Assembly (NCBI GenBank): GCA_013823855.1
Contig: PNMW01000059.1
Span: forward strand, 62,001 to 126,000
Reading direction: 5' to 3'
Source of the DNA: Lysobacteraceae bacterium
Lineage (GTDB): Bacteria; Pseudomonadota; Gammaproteobacteria; Nevskiales; Nevskiaceae
Length of the DNA stretch: 64,000 nt
Part shown: positions 47,174 through 55,757 of the stretch, in pieces
Layout of the letters: every line of letters starts with the position of its first letter
How positions within the stretch are numbered: position 1 is the stretch's first letter
The notes under the pieces: generated by a model
Databases searched by the model: none
What the model was told of the DNA's origin: nothing
What the model saw: the letters and a program-made list of their open reading frames with translations, nothing else
Program-made: the position numbers and the translations under genes

Positions 47174-47665
47174 ATGGACATTTCGCAGGTGGCTCGACGG
47201 AGCGGCGTACCGGCATCGACGCTGCGCTATTACGAGAAGCAGGGCTTGCTGGTCTCGCTCGGGCGGGAGGGTGCCAAGCGGGTATTCGTCGGCACGGTGA
47301 TCGAGCAGCTCGGCTTGATTGCGCTCGGGCAGGCGGCCGGTCTGTCGCTCGACGAAATCAGGCTGATGCTGACACCGGGTGGGGCGCTAACCATCGATCG
47401 ATCGCTGCTGTCGCGCAAGGCCGGCGAGATCGACGCAACGATCAAGCAATTGCGCGCCGTCAGCCGTGGCTTGCGCCACGCCGCGAAGTGCCCGGCGCCA
47501 AGCCATGCCGAGTGTCCTACCTTTCGCCGCCTCCTCAGCGAAGCGGCATCCGGTGCGTTGCCCAAGGCATCGGCGCCGCTGGCACCGACTACGAAACGGC
47601 TCGCGACAAGCGTGTCAGCTCGACATCGAGTGTCGATCAGGCCGCCACGGCAACGCCGCGCGTGA
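47174..47665 (+). CDS. MerR-family transcriptional regulator
   Basis: 163 residues from ATG 47174 with GAGGG upstream. The winged helix begins MDISQVARRSGVPASTLRYYEKQGLL; a dimerisation helix follows (LSRKAGEIDATIKQL). Near the C-terminus Cys106 and Cys114 (AAKCPAPSHAECPTF) could sense a metal or reactive electrophile; the SoxR four-Cys Fe-S motif is absent. It should control the divergent cluster through the adjacent palindrome. The last 29 bases overlap the convergent methyltransferase gene. Confidence 0.88.
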   Translation: MDISQVARRSGVPASTLRYYEKQGLLVSLGREGAKRVFVGTVIEQLGLIALGQAAGLSLDEIRLMLTPGGALTIDRSLLSRKAGEIDATIKQLRAVSRGLRHAAKCPAPSHAECPTFRRLLSEAASGALPKASAPLAPTTKRLATSVSARHRVSIRPPRQRRA

Positions 47666-48254
47666 CCCAGACCAGCGGCTTCGGGCCCTTGAGATAGCTC
47701 GATTCGATCTCGACGGCGCGAAATCCACCTGCGGCGAGCATCGACGGCACATCTCGGTTCAGATGGCAGCCGCCGGCGATCGGCTTCCACCACGGCGTCA
47801 GGCGGTGCTGCCACTTGCTGACGCCGGCATCCGGGGCAAGCCCGTGTTCGCAGAACAGCAGCTGTCCGGACGGCCGGAGCACTCTGCGCATTTCGTGCAG
47901 CGCTTTGATCGGGTCCGGGATCGTGCACAGCGTGAAGGTGCAGACCACGGTGTCGTAGCTGGCATCGTCGGCCGGGATCGTCTCCGCCGACAGTGTCACG
48001 ATCTGCACGTCGATGCCGGCCTGCTTCGCCCGCTTCATCGCCTTGGCGTTCATCTGACCGGCCGGATCGAGCCCTTCCAGCGTTTTCAGCCGGGCCGGGT
48101 CGTAGAACGGCAGGTTGCGACCGGTGCCGATCCCGATTTCCAGGACCCGGCCGGTGGCACGCGGCAGCAGTTTTGCGCGCTGCTGCTGAACCGCCGGCAT
48201 GCCGCAGCAGCCGTCGATGAGGCAGGGCATCACGTAGCGATCGTAGAGATTCAT
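47637..48254 (-). CDS. class I SAM-dependent methyltransferase
   Basis: 205 residues from ATG 48254 (MNLYDRYVMPCLIDGCCG); the ORF extension to 48299 is less family-like. SAM-binding motif I is VLEIGIGTGRNLPFY, with the acidic residue in LEGLDPAG, and DTVVCTFTLCTIPDP follows as motif II/post I. It is of the UbiE/type 11 group. The substrate is unknown. It lies 37 bases downstream of the rhodanese gene on the same strand. Confidence 0.85.
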   Translation of the reverse strand: MNLYDRYVMPCLIDGCCGMPAVQQQRAKLLPRATGRVLEIGIGTGRNLPFYDPARLKTLEGLDPAGQMNAKAMKRAKQAGIDVQIVTLSAETIPADDASYDTVVCTFTLCTIPDPIKALHEMRRVLRPSGQLLFCEHGLAPDAGVSKWQHRLTPWWKPIAGGCHLNRDVPSMLAAGGFRAVEIESSYLKGPKPLVWVTRGVAVAA

Positions 48255-48291
48255 GGCGTGTCGGCAGGTGCGGTGTGGAACGGTCTCGGGA

Positions 48292-49281
48292 TCATCCACC
48301 CGTTGCCAGGCTGACGACGGGATGGCCCGAATGGGTCCAGTCGTGCATCGAGCCGTCGTACAGCTTGACGCTGCGATTGCCCAGCACTTCGCTCATCACG
48401 AACCAGGCGCCGGAGGCCAGGTGGCCGGTGTTGCAGTAGGAGATCGAAGGCGCTTCCGGGTCGATCCCCTGCAAAGCCATCATGCCGCGATATTCGGCCG
48501 GAGTCAGGAAGATCTGCGCGCCGCCGGCCGCCTTGGTGTGCACATCGGTCGGCAGGTTGCGTGCGCCTCCGATATGGCCGCCTGCCGTGACCAGCGGCTT
48601 CTTGAATGTCAGGCCCGCGTACTGCGGCAGCGGACGGGCGTCGACCAACTGCACCTTGGCGGCCGCGGCCTTCTCGACATCGGTGGCCTCGGCCAGCAGT
48701 TCGCGACGTTCAGCCGTTGCTTTCCAGTCGCCCCTGGTGGTGACCGGCTTGTCACTGACCAGTGTCTGGCCTGCGGCCAGCCAGCCGGCGTCGCCGCCGT
48801 CGAGAATCGCGATGCGGTCTTCGCCGTAGACCTTCAGGGACCAGTACAGCCGCGCTGCCATGTCCATCTCGTCGACCGTCTGGCCGTTGGCGGTGATCAC
48901 GATCGACTGGCCGGCGGACAGCCCGGCTTCCTGCATCACGGCTTCGAACGCCGCCTTCTCGGGCAGCATCTTCTCGACCTTGCGGCCGCCGATCATGCGC
49001 GGGCTCCGGGTGCGGTCGAAGTCCACCAGCAGGGCTTTCGGGATGTGGCCTGCGACCGTCACCAGGGTTTTCGCGCCGGTCTTTTCGTTGGCCTCGAATT
49101 CCGGCGTTCCGGTGAACGCATCAACGTCGCTGCGGACGTCGAGCACGGTGACCTGATCGAGGTGACTGGCCAGCCACTGGGCGTTGACCACCGGGCCCGG
49201 CAGCCCGCCATCGGCGGCATGGACGTCGACAATCAGGGCGGTGACCAGTGCGGCCAGCGTGCGGGTCGTGCGGAGGTTCAT
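48292..49281 (-). CDS. periplasmic tandem-rhodanese sulfurtransferase
   Basis: 329 residues. The first 22 form a Sec signal (LVTALIVDVHAAD). Two rhodanese domains follow: residues about 30-165, where the active loop reads ITANGQTVD with no Cys, and about 180-325 with the catalytic loop SYCNTGHLAS. This is the layout of SseA/thiosulfate sulfurtransferase, with only the second domain catalytic. Its export and position beside sulfur transport and oxidation genes suggest periplasmic handling of sulfane sulfur. Confidence 0.9.
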   Translation of the reverse strand: MNLRTTRTLAALVTALIVDVHAADGGLPGPVVNAQWLASHLDQVTVLDVRSDVDAFTGTPEFEANEKTGAKTLVTVAGHIPKALLVDFDRTRSPRMIGGRKVEKMLPEKAAFEAVMQEAGLSAGQSIVITANGQTVDEMDMAARLYWSLKVYGEDRIAILDGGDAGWLAAGQTLVSDKPVTTRGDWKATAERRELLAEATDVEKAAAAKVQLVDARPLPQYAGLTFKKPLVTAGGHIGGARNLPTDVHTKAAGGAQIFLTPAEYRGMMALQGIDPEAPSISYCNTGHLASGAWFVMSEVLGNRSVKLYDGSMHDWTHSGHPVVSLATGG

Positions 49282-50021
49282 CTAAGCGTGTCCTCTTGAT
49301 ATGCCAGCATCGCTGGCGGCATACGGAGCGAGCGCTTCCTGAGGGTATCCAGTCGCGCGTCAATGGCGTTGATCTGACGGGCCAGCGATAGGCCGAGCTG
49401 GCTGATGACTTCAAGACGGCGGTCGTCACGCAGGTTGGGGCGGCCGCCGCCCTGGGCGCGCCGGTTCATCGCGGCGTCGCGGTCGATGACCACCTGCTTC
49501 AATTGCGGCCCGAACAGCACGGTCAACGCGGACAGCCAGCGGCTGACGTCGCCGTGCTCGCCGTCGAGATCGACCCGGAAGCGGGCGAGCCGGCGCAGCA
49601 CCTGCGGGGCATCGCGCCAGACTTCGTCAGTGACCCAGCGGTTGACGGTGAACGCCCGGGTCGGCAAGCCGCGGGCATCGATTCCGATCGCGACAAGATG
49701 GGTCAACGTCGGTGCTTCCCGCGTGCTGCGTTGGTGTTCGGAGAACAGATGGAAATGGCCGTGCTCGCCAGCTCGCTGGGTCGCGCCGTGACAGTGGTAG
49801 TACCAGCGATATCCCGAATTGCGATCGCGGGCATCGCCATCCGGGTGATGCTGCCACGCAATCGGCGCGACATGGCCGATCGTCATCTGCAGCGCCGAGC
49901 GTCCCGAGTCAGCCCAGCGCTGCGTCTGCCCGATGATGTCCAGCGCCGCATTCGCCATGGCCCGCAGCGAGCGAGCACTGCATTCGGCGATGAGCGCTTC
50001 CGCCGCGTCGCTGCGTGCCAT
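49278..50021 (-). CDS. conserved hypothetical protein (DUF6969-like)
   Basis: 247 residues, soluble. A His-rich segment YRWYYHCHGATQR...EHGHFHLF (residues about 72-94), then THLVAIGIDARGLPTRAFTVNRWVTDE, resembles the DUF6969 family as I recall it. The clustered His could bind metal. The 3' end overlaps the start of the rhodanese gene (ATGA type), implying coupling and a sulfur-related role. Function unknown. Confidence 0.65.
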   Translation of the reverse strand: MARSDAAEALIAECSARSLRAMANAALDIIGQTQRWADSGRSALQMTIGHVAPIAWQHHPDGDARDRNSGYRWYYHCHGATQRAGEHGHFHLFSEHQRSTREAPTLTHLVAIGIDARGLPTRAFTVNRWVTDEVWRDAPQVLRRLARFRVDLDGEHGDVSRWLSALTVLFGPQLKQVVIDRDAAMNRRAQGGGRPNLRDDRRLEVISQLGLSLARQINAIDARLDTLRKRSLRMPPAMLAYQEDTLR

Positions 50022-50050
50022 TCAGGGGCTCGGAGGCGCCGACGGCCGGC

Positions 50051-50302
50051 CTACTGGCCGGCGCAGGGATTGGCAGCGCGCTTCTTCTTGGCCGCGGGGG
50101 CCGGTGCTGCCGGTTCAGCGGGTTTGCCGGCCGGTGCTGCCGGTTCAGCCTGCTTGGCCGGTTCCGCGGGCTTTGCGGTGTCCGTTTTCGGTGCATCGGT
50201 CGGCGCTGCGCGGGCAGCGGGCATGGCGGAGACGGCAGCGAGTGCGGTGGCGAACGCGGGCAGCGCCCGCGACAGCCGTGAACGACGGGTATTGGAGTGC
50301 AT
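50051..50302 (-). CDS. small secreted Ala/Pro-rich protein ending NPCAGQ
   Basis: 83 residues. A signal peptide (LPAFATALAAVSAMPAARA) is followed by imperfect PAEPA/KPAEPAAPA repeats and the tail KKKRAANPCAGQ with a single Cys. No enzymatic domain. Similar low-complexity exported peptides with NPC tails occur in other proteobacteria, function unknown. It lies between the DUF6969-like and YeeE genes, so may be part of the sulfur operon. Low complexity makes the call moderate. Confidence 0.6.
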   Translation of the reverse strand: MHSNTRRSRLSRALPAFATALAAVSAMPAARAAPTDAPKTDTAKPAEPAKQAEPAAPAGKPAEPAAPAPAAKKKRAANPCAGQ

Positions 50303-50391
50303 CGGATTCTCAAGAGGGGATCGGTGAATGCCGCCGAAAAGCCGGCGCGCGCAGGAGCGCCGTGCGCCGGGAACGGAGGGACGGGAGTGAT

Positions 50392-50970
50392 TCAGGCCGA
50401 GGCCGCGCTCGACGGCGAGGCCGGCTTGCGTGTGGTCAGGTAGCCGACAGTCGCCGCCACGGCGACCAGCGCGCCCAGCACGACCCAGGTCGGCACGTCG
50501 AGCAGTTCCGGCAAGGTCTGCGCCTCGGGCGCCGGCATCGCCTTCAGCATCGGCTCGAGGAAGTCATAGGCGCCGGCAAAGATGAAGGTGCCGAAGATCA
50601 GTCCCGCGAAGAACAGCAGTGCGTCGATCTTGCCGGAGCAGAAGCCGACCACCGAGGTCCCGGGGCAGTAGCCGCCGATGCTCATGCCGGCACCGACGCC
50701 GACGCCGCCAAGCAGCGTCGCCCAGAGGAAGGCGCTCGGGATGTAGATCTGTTCCATGTCGACGTAGCCGATCAGCTGCAGCACGTACAGGCCGATGGCG
50801 GCGACGAGGATCGCTGTGAACATGACGTTGAAAACCGCCCAGTCCTTGAAGCGCAGCTGAGCGGTGAGCTTGGTGGCGCTGCCGAAGCCGGCGCGCTCCA
50901 GCGCGAAACCGAACACGAGGCCGCAGACGAGGCCAGACGCGATACCGCCGATGCCGAGTGGAAAGCTCAT
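50392..50970 (-). CDS. YeeE/YedE-family sulfur transporter, second half
   Basis: 192 residues with about five membrane helices. The conserved Cys motif is MSIGGYCPGTSVVGF, preceded by LERAGFGSATKL. YeeE (TsuA) imports thiosulfate through conserved cysteines; full-length proteins have two such halves. Here the halves are separate genes with a 4-base overlap, a common pmpA/pmpB-like arrangement in sulfur oxidisers. It probably moves thiosulfate or other sulfur species across the inner membrane. Confidence 0.87.
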   Translation of the reverse strand: MSFPLGIGGIASGLVCGLVFGFALERAGFGSATKLTAQLRFKDWAVFNVMFTAILVAAIGLYVLQLIGYVDMEQIYIPSAFLWATLLGGVGVGAGMSIGGYCPGTSVVGFCSGKIDALLFFAGLIFGTFIFAGAYDFLEPMLKAMPAPEAQTLPELLDVPTWVVLGALVAVAATVGYLTTRKPASPSSAASA

Positions 50971-51500
50971 TGCCAGATCCTCTTGGTGGCGAGACCGATG
51001 ATCGCGCCGGTGATGAAGAAGCCGCCCAGGAACAGGAAGCCGGCGGATGCCAGAGTCGCTGCGCCGGACAGTCCGAGGCCGCTGGTGCAGCCCAGCGAGA
51101 TGCGCGCGCCGAGCCCGGAGATCGCGCCGCCGGCGAAGGCCATCAGCAGGCGCTGCGGCTTGCCGAGACGGACCGGGCCGTCGTAGCTGATCTGGAAACG
51201 GCCAGCCGTCATGGCACCGATCAGCGCGCCGAGCGCGGCACCGATCACCTGCCAGGTAATCCAGCTGTCGAGCGGATTGCGGCCGTTCTCGAACATCGGA
51301 CCCCAGTAGCTGCTCGATTCGGTGGCGGCCGGCGCGACGACATCCGCCGTGGTGGCGGCCAGCGCGGTGGTGAAGCCGCTGGCGCCGAGGCCGTGGCCGG
51401 TCAGCACGAAGGTCATCAGCAGGCCGAGACCGAGCAGCACACCGGCCAGGTGGGGTTGCCAGAACGGGCGAGGCCCGGCCGACGGCGTCGTGGCGCTCAT
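50967..51500 (-). CDS. YeeE/YedE-family sulfur transporter, first half
   Basis: 177 residues from ATG 51500, chosen over 51518 because CAGGGA lies at ribosome-site distance. The conserved motif is ISLGCTSGLGLSG, with membrane helices at HLAGVLLGLGLLMTFVLTG and ASAGFLFLGGFFITGAIIGL. Pairs with the following gene (ATGA overlap) to build one transporter. Divergent from the sulfide:quinone reductase gene, with a shared AT-rich promoter region. Confidence 0.87.
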   Translation of the reverse strand: MSATTPSAGPRPFWQPHLAGVLLGLGLLMTFVLTGHGLGASGFTTALAATTADVVAPAATESSSYWGPMFENGRNPLDSWITWQVIGAALGALIGAMTAGRFQISYDGPVRLGKPQRLLMAFAGGAISGLGARISLGCTSGLGLSGAATLASAGFLFLGGFFITGAIIGLATKRIWQ

Positions 51501-51639
51501 GAGCGTGGTCCCTGACATGGCAGGGGCAGGCAGTGGGCCGAAGGGCCCTTCGTGGTTCCGCGCATCACTCGTTCTCCTCGGGTTCTATGACAGACGGGTT
51601 CGCGATCCGGCGTGCTCGTTCTGCGCCTGGCTCGCCATT

Positions 51640-51722
51640 GCGACTGAAGTCTATTGCGGCCGTGTCAAGCATGCAATAGATTAGTTATAAGGTTATATAT
51701 TTTCGATCTAATACAAGAAATC
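51640..51722. promoter_or_regulatory. AT-rich divergent promoter region between yeeE and sqr genes
   Basis: Within the 353-base gap, this strip is far richer in A+T than its surroundings (ATTAGTTATAAGGTTATATA). TCTATTGC (51650) and GCAATAGA (51673) form a perfect 8-bp inverted repeat, a plausible operator. Several -10-like hexamers (TATAAG, TATATT, TAATAC) exist on the plus strand. It likely drives both divergent sulfur units and may be controlled by a sulfide-responsive repressor not in the window. Confidence 0.55.
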
Positions 51723-51761
51723 ACCCCCGATGACGTCCGTGCCTGCGGCCTAGCGCCAGCA

Positions 51762-51849
51762 GACGGCGCCGAAGCCGGGGAATCAGGGCGCCGCCGTTAG
51801 GTGGGGCCATCAAGAGCGACCCGCAGACCACGAGCTGCGGGCGGGGGAG
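51762..51849 (+). promoter_or_regulatory. structured leader in front of the SQR gene
   Basis: Between the AT-rich promoter and the GTG at 51854 lie about 130 GC-rich bases without a gene. CCCGCAG (51820-51826) and CTGCGGG (51835-51841) make a 7-bp hairpin that ends one base before the GGGGGAG ribosome site; GGCGCC repeats upstream can pair as well. This could modulate translation, though no known riboswitch fold is recognised. Confidence 0.35.
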
Positions 51850-51853
51850 TTCA

Positions 51854-53116
51854 GTGCCGAATCTCACCGCTGCAGCGGCAGGACCGTCGTCGTTCGATGT
51901 GCTGGTGATCGGCGGCGGCGTCGCGGGTACCACTGCTGCTGCCTGTCTTCGCGACCTTCGGCCGCGCCTGTCGATCGCGATCGTCGAACCGGAGACGGTG
52001 CATCACTACCGCCCCGGCTGGACGCTGGTGGCAACCGGGCAGGCGGCGGCGCCCGCGATGCAACGGCCGCGCGAGCAGTGCATCCCGTCGGGTGTCGCGT
52101 GGATTCGCGCCGGTGCCGATCGCATCGATGCCGAGGCGCGTTGCCTGTCGCTTGCCGACGGTCGCGTGCTCCGCTACCGGAAACTGCTCGTGGCCACCGG
52201 GCTGGTCAGCCGCTGGGACCAGGTCGACGGACTCGCGGCGACGCTCGGCCGCAACGGGGTGACCAGCATCTACCGCGCGGACCTGGCCGAGGTCACCCGT
52301 ACGCTGGTCGCCGACTTCAAGGGCGGACGCGCGGTTTTCGTGCGGCCGCAGCTGCCAATCCAGTGCGCCGGCTCGGCCCAGAGCATCCTGTATGCAGCGG
52401 CCGATCTGTTCCGTCGCCGCGGTCTGGCGACGGCGCTGTCGTTTCACGTCGACGGGCCAGCGCTGCACAGCGTCGTCCACTACGACCGCACGCTGGCCGA
52501 GGTGGCGCGCCAGTACGGTATCGATCTCCAACTCGGCTCGCGTCTGCTGGCCGTCGACGGCGACCGCCGCACTGCACGCTTCCAGAGGCTCGACGGGACA
52601 CTCGTCGAGCAGCCGTTCGATCTGCTGCATGTCGCCCCGCCGCAGGGCCCGACGCCACTGATCGTGACCAGCGGGCTGGGCGATGCCGACGGCTGGTTGC
52701 CGGTCGACCGCAGCACCTTGCGTCACCTGCGGCATCCCGACGTATTCGGAATCGGCGACTGCTGCACCGCCAGCGGCAGCAAGACCGTCGCCGCCATCCG
52801 CGCGCAGGCGCCTGTCGTCGCTCGCAACCTGCTGGCCGCCATCGACGAACTGGACCTGCCCGCCCGCTACGACGGCTATTCCGCCTGCCCGATCCTGACG
52901 TCGCGCGAACGAGTGCTGCTCGCCGAGTTTGGCCACAACGGCCAGATGCTGCCCAGTTTCGGCGGCGATCCGCGGCTGCCGCGGCGGCGCTATGCGCTGC
53001 TCAAGCGGCATCTGCTGCCGCGTCTGTACTGGCGAATGCTCGATGGCCATCTCGGCATCGACTGGCACGCGCCATTGCGGAATCGGCGCCTCCCGACGCC
53101 GGTGATCACGCCTTGA
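51854..53116 (+). CDS. sqr: sulfide:quinone oxidoreductase
   Basis: 420 residues from GTG 51854. FAD motif VLVIGGGVAGTTAAACL (residues 16-32); redox cysteines Cys171 (LPIQCAGSAQ) and Cys345 (YSACPILTSRERVLLAEF), with FGIGDCCTAS in the second FAD contact. The two-Cys pattern fits type II SQR (as in mitochondria). It oxidises sulfide at the membrane, reduces quinone and releases persulfide/polysulfide. A FadL-type channel follows 49 bases later. Confidence 0.92.
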   Translation: MPNLTAAAAGPSSFDVLVIGGGVAGTTAAACLRDLRPRLSIAIVEPETVHHYRPGWTLVATGQAAAPAMQRPREQCIPSGVAWIRAGADRIDAEARCLSLADGRVLRYRKLLVATGLVSRWDQVDGLAATLGRNGVTSIYRADLAEVTRTLVADFKGGRAVFVRPQLPIQCAGSAQSILYAAADLFRRRGLATALSFHVDGPALHSVVHYDRTLAEVARQYGIDLQLGSRLLAVDGDRRTARFQRLDGTLVEQPFDLLHVAPPQGPTPLIVTSGLGDADGWLPVDRSTLRHLRHPDVFGIGDCCTASGSKTVAAIRAQAPVVARNLLAAIDELDLPARYDGYSACPILTSRERVLLAEFGHNGQMLPSFGGDPRLPRRRYALLKRHLLPRLYWRMLDGHLGIDWHAPLRNRRLPTPVITP

Positions 53117-53165
53117 ACTTCCGGGACAGGAAGACCACCGCCGTACATTCCAAGAGGACGCCTTG

Positions 53166-54686
53166 ATGATTTCCAGACCCCCGATGGCCGCCGGCCTGCC
53201 GCCCAGCGGCAGACCGGCGCTTGCTGCCGCCTTCCTGCTGTCCTCCGCATTGCCATTCGCGGCGCATGCCACCAACGGGTACTTCTCGCACGGTTACAGC
53301 GCCAGCCAGATCGCGCTCGGCGGGGCCGGCACGGCCAACCCTGACGATGCCCTGACCGTGGCGCAGAACCCTGCCGGTCTGGCCTGGGTCGGCAATCGCG
53401 CGACCGTCGGCGTCAGCGTGTTCATGCCGACCCGCGACTACACGGCTTCCGATGTCGGCCCCGACGCCGTCAACGGCATCTTCCAGATCGATCCGGGCAA
53501 TCGCTCGTCGAAGAACGACATCTACTACCTGCCCAGCGTGGCCTACTCGCAGGAGATCGACGACGTGTCGTCCTGGGGCCTCGCCATGTACGGCAACGGC
53601 GGCCTCAACACCGAATACACCGGCGCCAACAGCGCAACTTTCGGGCGTGGCCTGCCGGGCTTCACCGCCAACTGCGCCGGGACGTTCGGAGGCGGTGGCA
53701 ACTCGGGTGCGGATCTGCTCGGCTTCTGCGGTCGCGCCAACAGCGATGCCGGCGTCGATCTGATCCAGCTGTTCGTCCAGGCGACCTACGCGCGCAAGCT
53801 GACCGATCGCATTTCGGTCGGCTTTTCGCCGATCCTCGTCGGCCAGCGCTTCAAGTCGTTCGGCCTGGAAGCGTTTGCCCGCTTCTCGAACCGCCCGGAC
53901 AAGGTCACCGGCAATGGGCTTGATCACTCCTACGGCGGCGGCGCGCGGATCGGCGTGCTGGTGGATCTGATTCCGGGCGTCGGCTTCGGCGCTTCGTACC
54001 AGTCGCGGATCTGGACCCAGGGCTTCGACAAGTACGAAGGCCTGTTCGCGAGTCAGGGCAGCTTTGACGTGCCGTCGAACTGGAACGCCGGCTTCCAGTT
54101 GCACGTTGCCCAGGGCCATCGGCTGCTGGTGGATTTCCAGCGCATCTACTTCAGCGAAATCGACTCCGTCGGCAACGAGTTCGACAGCAACGATTTCGTC
54201 AACAACTGCGCGATCCCGCGGCTGCTCGGCAACAGCGATTTCAGCCCTGCCTGTCTCGGTGCTGGTGGCGGCCCGGGCTTTGGCTGGCGCGATATCAACG
54301 TCTACAAGGTCGGCTACCAGGCCCAGTTCGGCGATCTGAAGCTGCGCGCGGGCTACAGCTACACCAAGGGACCGATCAGGGCCGACCAGATCCTGTTCAA
54401 CGTGTTCGCGACCGCCGTGCCGCGGCGGCACCTGACCGGCGGCCTCAGCTACGCGATGTCGTCGAAGCTCAACCTCGACTTCGGCGTGATGTACGCGATC
54501 AACCATTCGGTGACCGGCAAGAATCCGCTGTCGAACACCGATGCCGACATCGTGCGTCTTCTGCTCGATGGCGTGGTCGGCAGCGACACGCTGGCCGATT
54601 CGTTCGGCGCCGATCCGAACGATCAGGACATCCGTCTGCGGCTGCGGGAAATCCAGTACTCGCTCGGCTTCAGTTACCGCTTCTGA
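53166..54686 (+). CDS. FadL/OmpP1/TodX-family outer-membrane channel
   Basis: 506 residues from ATG 53166 (TTG 53163 in frame just before). After a signal peptide the mature N-terminus reads ATNGYFSHGYSASQIALGGAG with NPAGLAWVGNRA, the FadL hatch region, and the C-terminus ends LGFSYRF, typical for an outer-membrane barrel. FadL-type channels pass hydrophobic molecules by lateral diffusion. Placed directly after sqr, it may move hydrophobic sulfur species rather than fatty acids; this is inference. Confidence 0.88.
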   Translation: MISRPPMAAGLPPSGRPALAAAFLLSSALPFAAHATNGYFSHGYSASQIALGGAGTANPDDALTVAQNPAGLAWVGNRATVGVSVFMPTRDYTASDVGPDAVNGIFQIDPGNRSSKNDIYYLPSVAYSQEIDDVSSWGLAMYGNGGLNTEYTGANSATFGRGLPGFTANCAGTFGGGGNSGADLLGFCGRANSDAGVDLIQLFVQATYARKLTDRISVGFSPILVGQRFKSFGLEAFARFSNRPDKVTGNGLDHSYGGGARIGVLVDLIPGVGFGASYQSRIWTQGFDKYEGLFASQGSFDVPSNWNAGFQLHVAQGHRLLVDFQRIYFSEIDSVGNEFDSNDFVNNCAIPRLLGNSDFSPACLGAGGGPGFGWRDINVYKVGYQAQFGDLKLRAGYSYTKGPIRADQILFNVFATAVPRRHLTGGLSYAMSSKLNLDFGVMYAINHSVTGKNPLSNTDADIVRLLLDGVVGSDTLADSFGADPNDQDIRLRLREIQYSLGFSYRF

Positions 54687-54766
54687 TCCGCGCCATCCGG
54701 CGAGCACATCCATCCGGTCGGATCGCCCATGCAGCGGCCGGCCTTCTTGAAGACGAGGAGACATCC

Positions 54767-55687
54767 ATGAACACCATCATCCGTGGCCTGGCGGCCACCG
54801 CACTCGCGTTGACCGCGCTGGCCATCACGCCGGCGGCCCAGGCGCAGGACAAGCTGCAGCCGTACGTGCTGGCCTATGAGGGCGCCAGCGATCTGGCAAC
54901 CGAAGTCGGCAAGGTCAAGAACCGGTTGACGGCAGCCGGCTTCGAGGTCCTCGGCAGTTACCAGCCCTATGCCGATGCCGAAGTGATCGGCGTGACCAGT
55001 GCATCGTTGAAACAGACGGCGGCGGCGGAGAAGAACGGCGCGTTTGCGGCCGTGGTCCGCGTTGCGGTAACCGTGCTCGGCGGCAAGGCGCAGGTCAGCT
55101 ATCAGCATCCGACCTACATGGCGGCCGCCTACCGGCTCGATGCATCGCTGGAGGACGTGGCCGCCACGCTGAAGGCGTCGTTGGGTGCCGCCAAGCGCTA
55201 CGGCACTGCAGAAGGCCGATCGGTGAAGGATCTGAAGGGCTATCACTATCTGGTCGGGATGGAGTACTTCGACGACTTCTACGAACTCGCCAAGCACAGG
55301 AGCTACGAGGATGCGGTGAAGACGGTCGAGGCCAACCTCGCGAAGAAGGTCGGCGGCGCCGCCCAGGTCTACAAGCTGGAGATTCCCGGCAAGCAGGTCA
55401 CGGTGTTCGGTGTCTCGCGCGCGGCGGCCACCGACAAGAACGCCAACGACAAGACCATCATGGCCGACACCGTCGACAAGACCTTCGACATCAAGACCAC
55501 GGCCTATCTGCCGTACGAGATCGTGGTGGATGGCAAGGAGGTGCGGGCGCTGCACATGCGTTTCCGCATGGCGGTCTGGCATCCGGATCTGACCATGGTC
55601 ACCTTCGGCAAGATCGTCGCGAGCCCGGCGGCGGTCGAAGCGCTGCTCAAGGACGTGGCCGGCGGCAAGAAGAACTCGACGTTCTGA
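54767..55687 (+). CDS. secreted protein of unknown function, partner of the SQR-FadL unit
   Basis: 306 residues with a clean Sec signal (PAAQAQD). The mature protein seems to have two alpha/beta parts: about 27-180 and about 190-300 (MRFRMAVWHPDLTMVTFGKIVASP), faintly reminiscent of DUF302-like domains. It has no Cys and no haem motif. GAGGAG is a good ribosome site. Third gene of the sqr-fadL transcript. I cannot name a function. Confidence 0.7.
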   Translation: MNTIIRGLAATALALTALAITPAAQAQDKLQPYVLAYEGASDLATEVGKVKNRLTAAGFEVLGSYQPYADAEVIGVTSASLKQTAAAEKNGAFAAVVRVAVTVLGGKAQVSYQHPTYMAAAYRLDASLEDVAATLKASLGAAKRYGTAEGRSVKDLKGYHYLVGMEYFDDFYELAKHRSYEDAVKTVEANLAKKVGGAAQVYKLEIPGKQVTVFGVSRAAATDKNANDKTIMADTVDKTFDIKTTAYLPYEIVVDGKEVRALHMRFRMAVWHPDLTMVTFGKIVASPAAVEALLKDVAGGKKNSTF

Positions 55688-55714
55688 ACATCGCCGTTCG
55701 CCGCATCGCGCGTC

Positions 55715-55753
55715 GCGGCGGACCCTGCCGGCACTGGCATAGTCCGCCGCTTT
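55715..55753. terminator. possible bidirectional terminator between converging sulfur units
   Basis: GCGGCGGAC (55715) and GTCCGCCGC (to 55750) form a perfect 9-bp stem with an 18-base loop, followed by TTTCG. It lies between the plus-strand sqr unit and the minus-strand sox unit. The T tract is short, so termination is only plausible. Confidence 0.4.
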
Positions 55754-55757
55754 CGCT

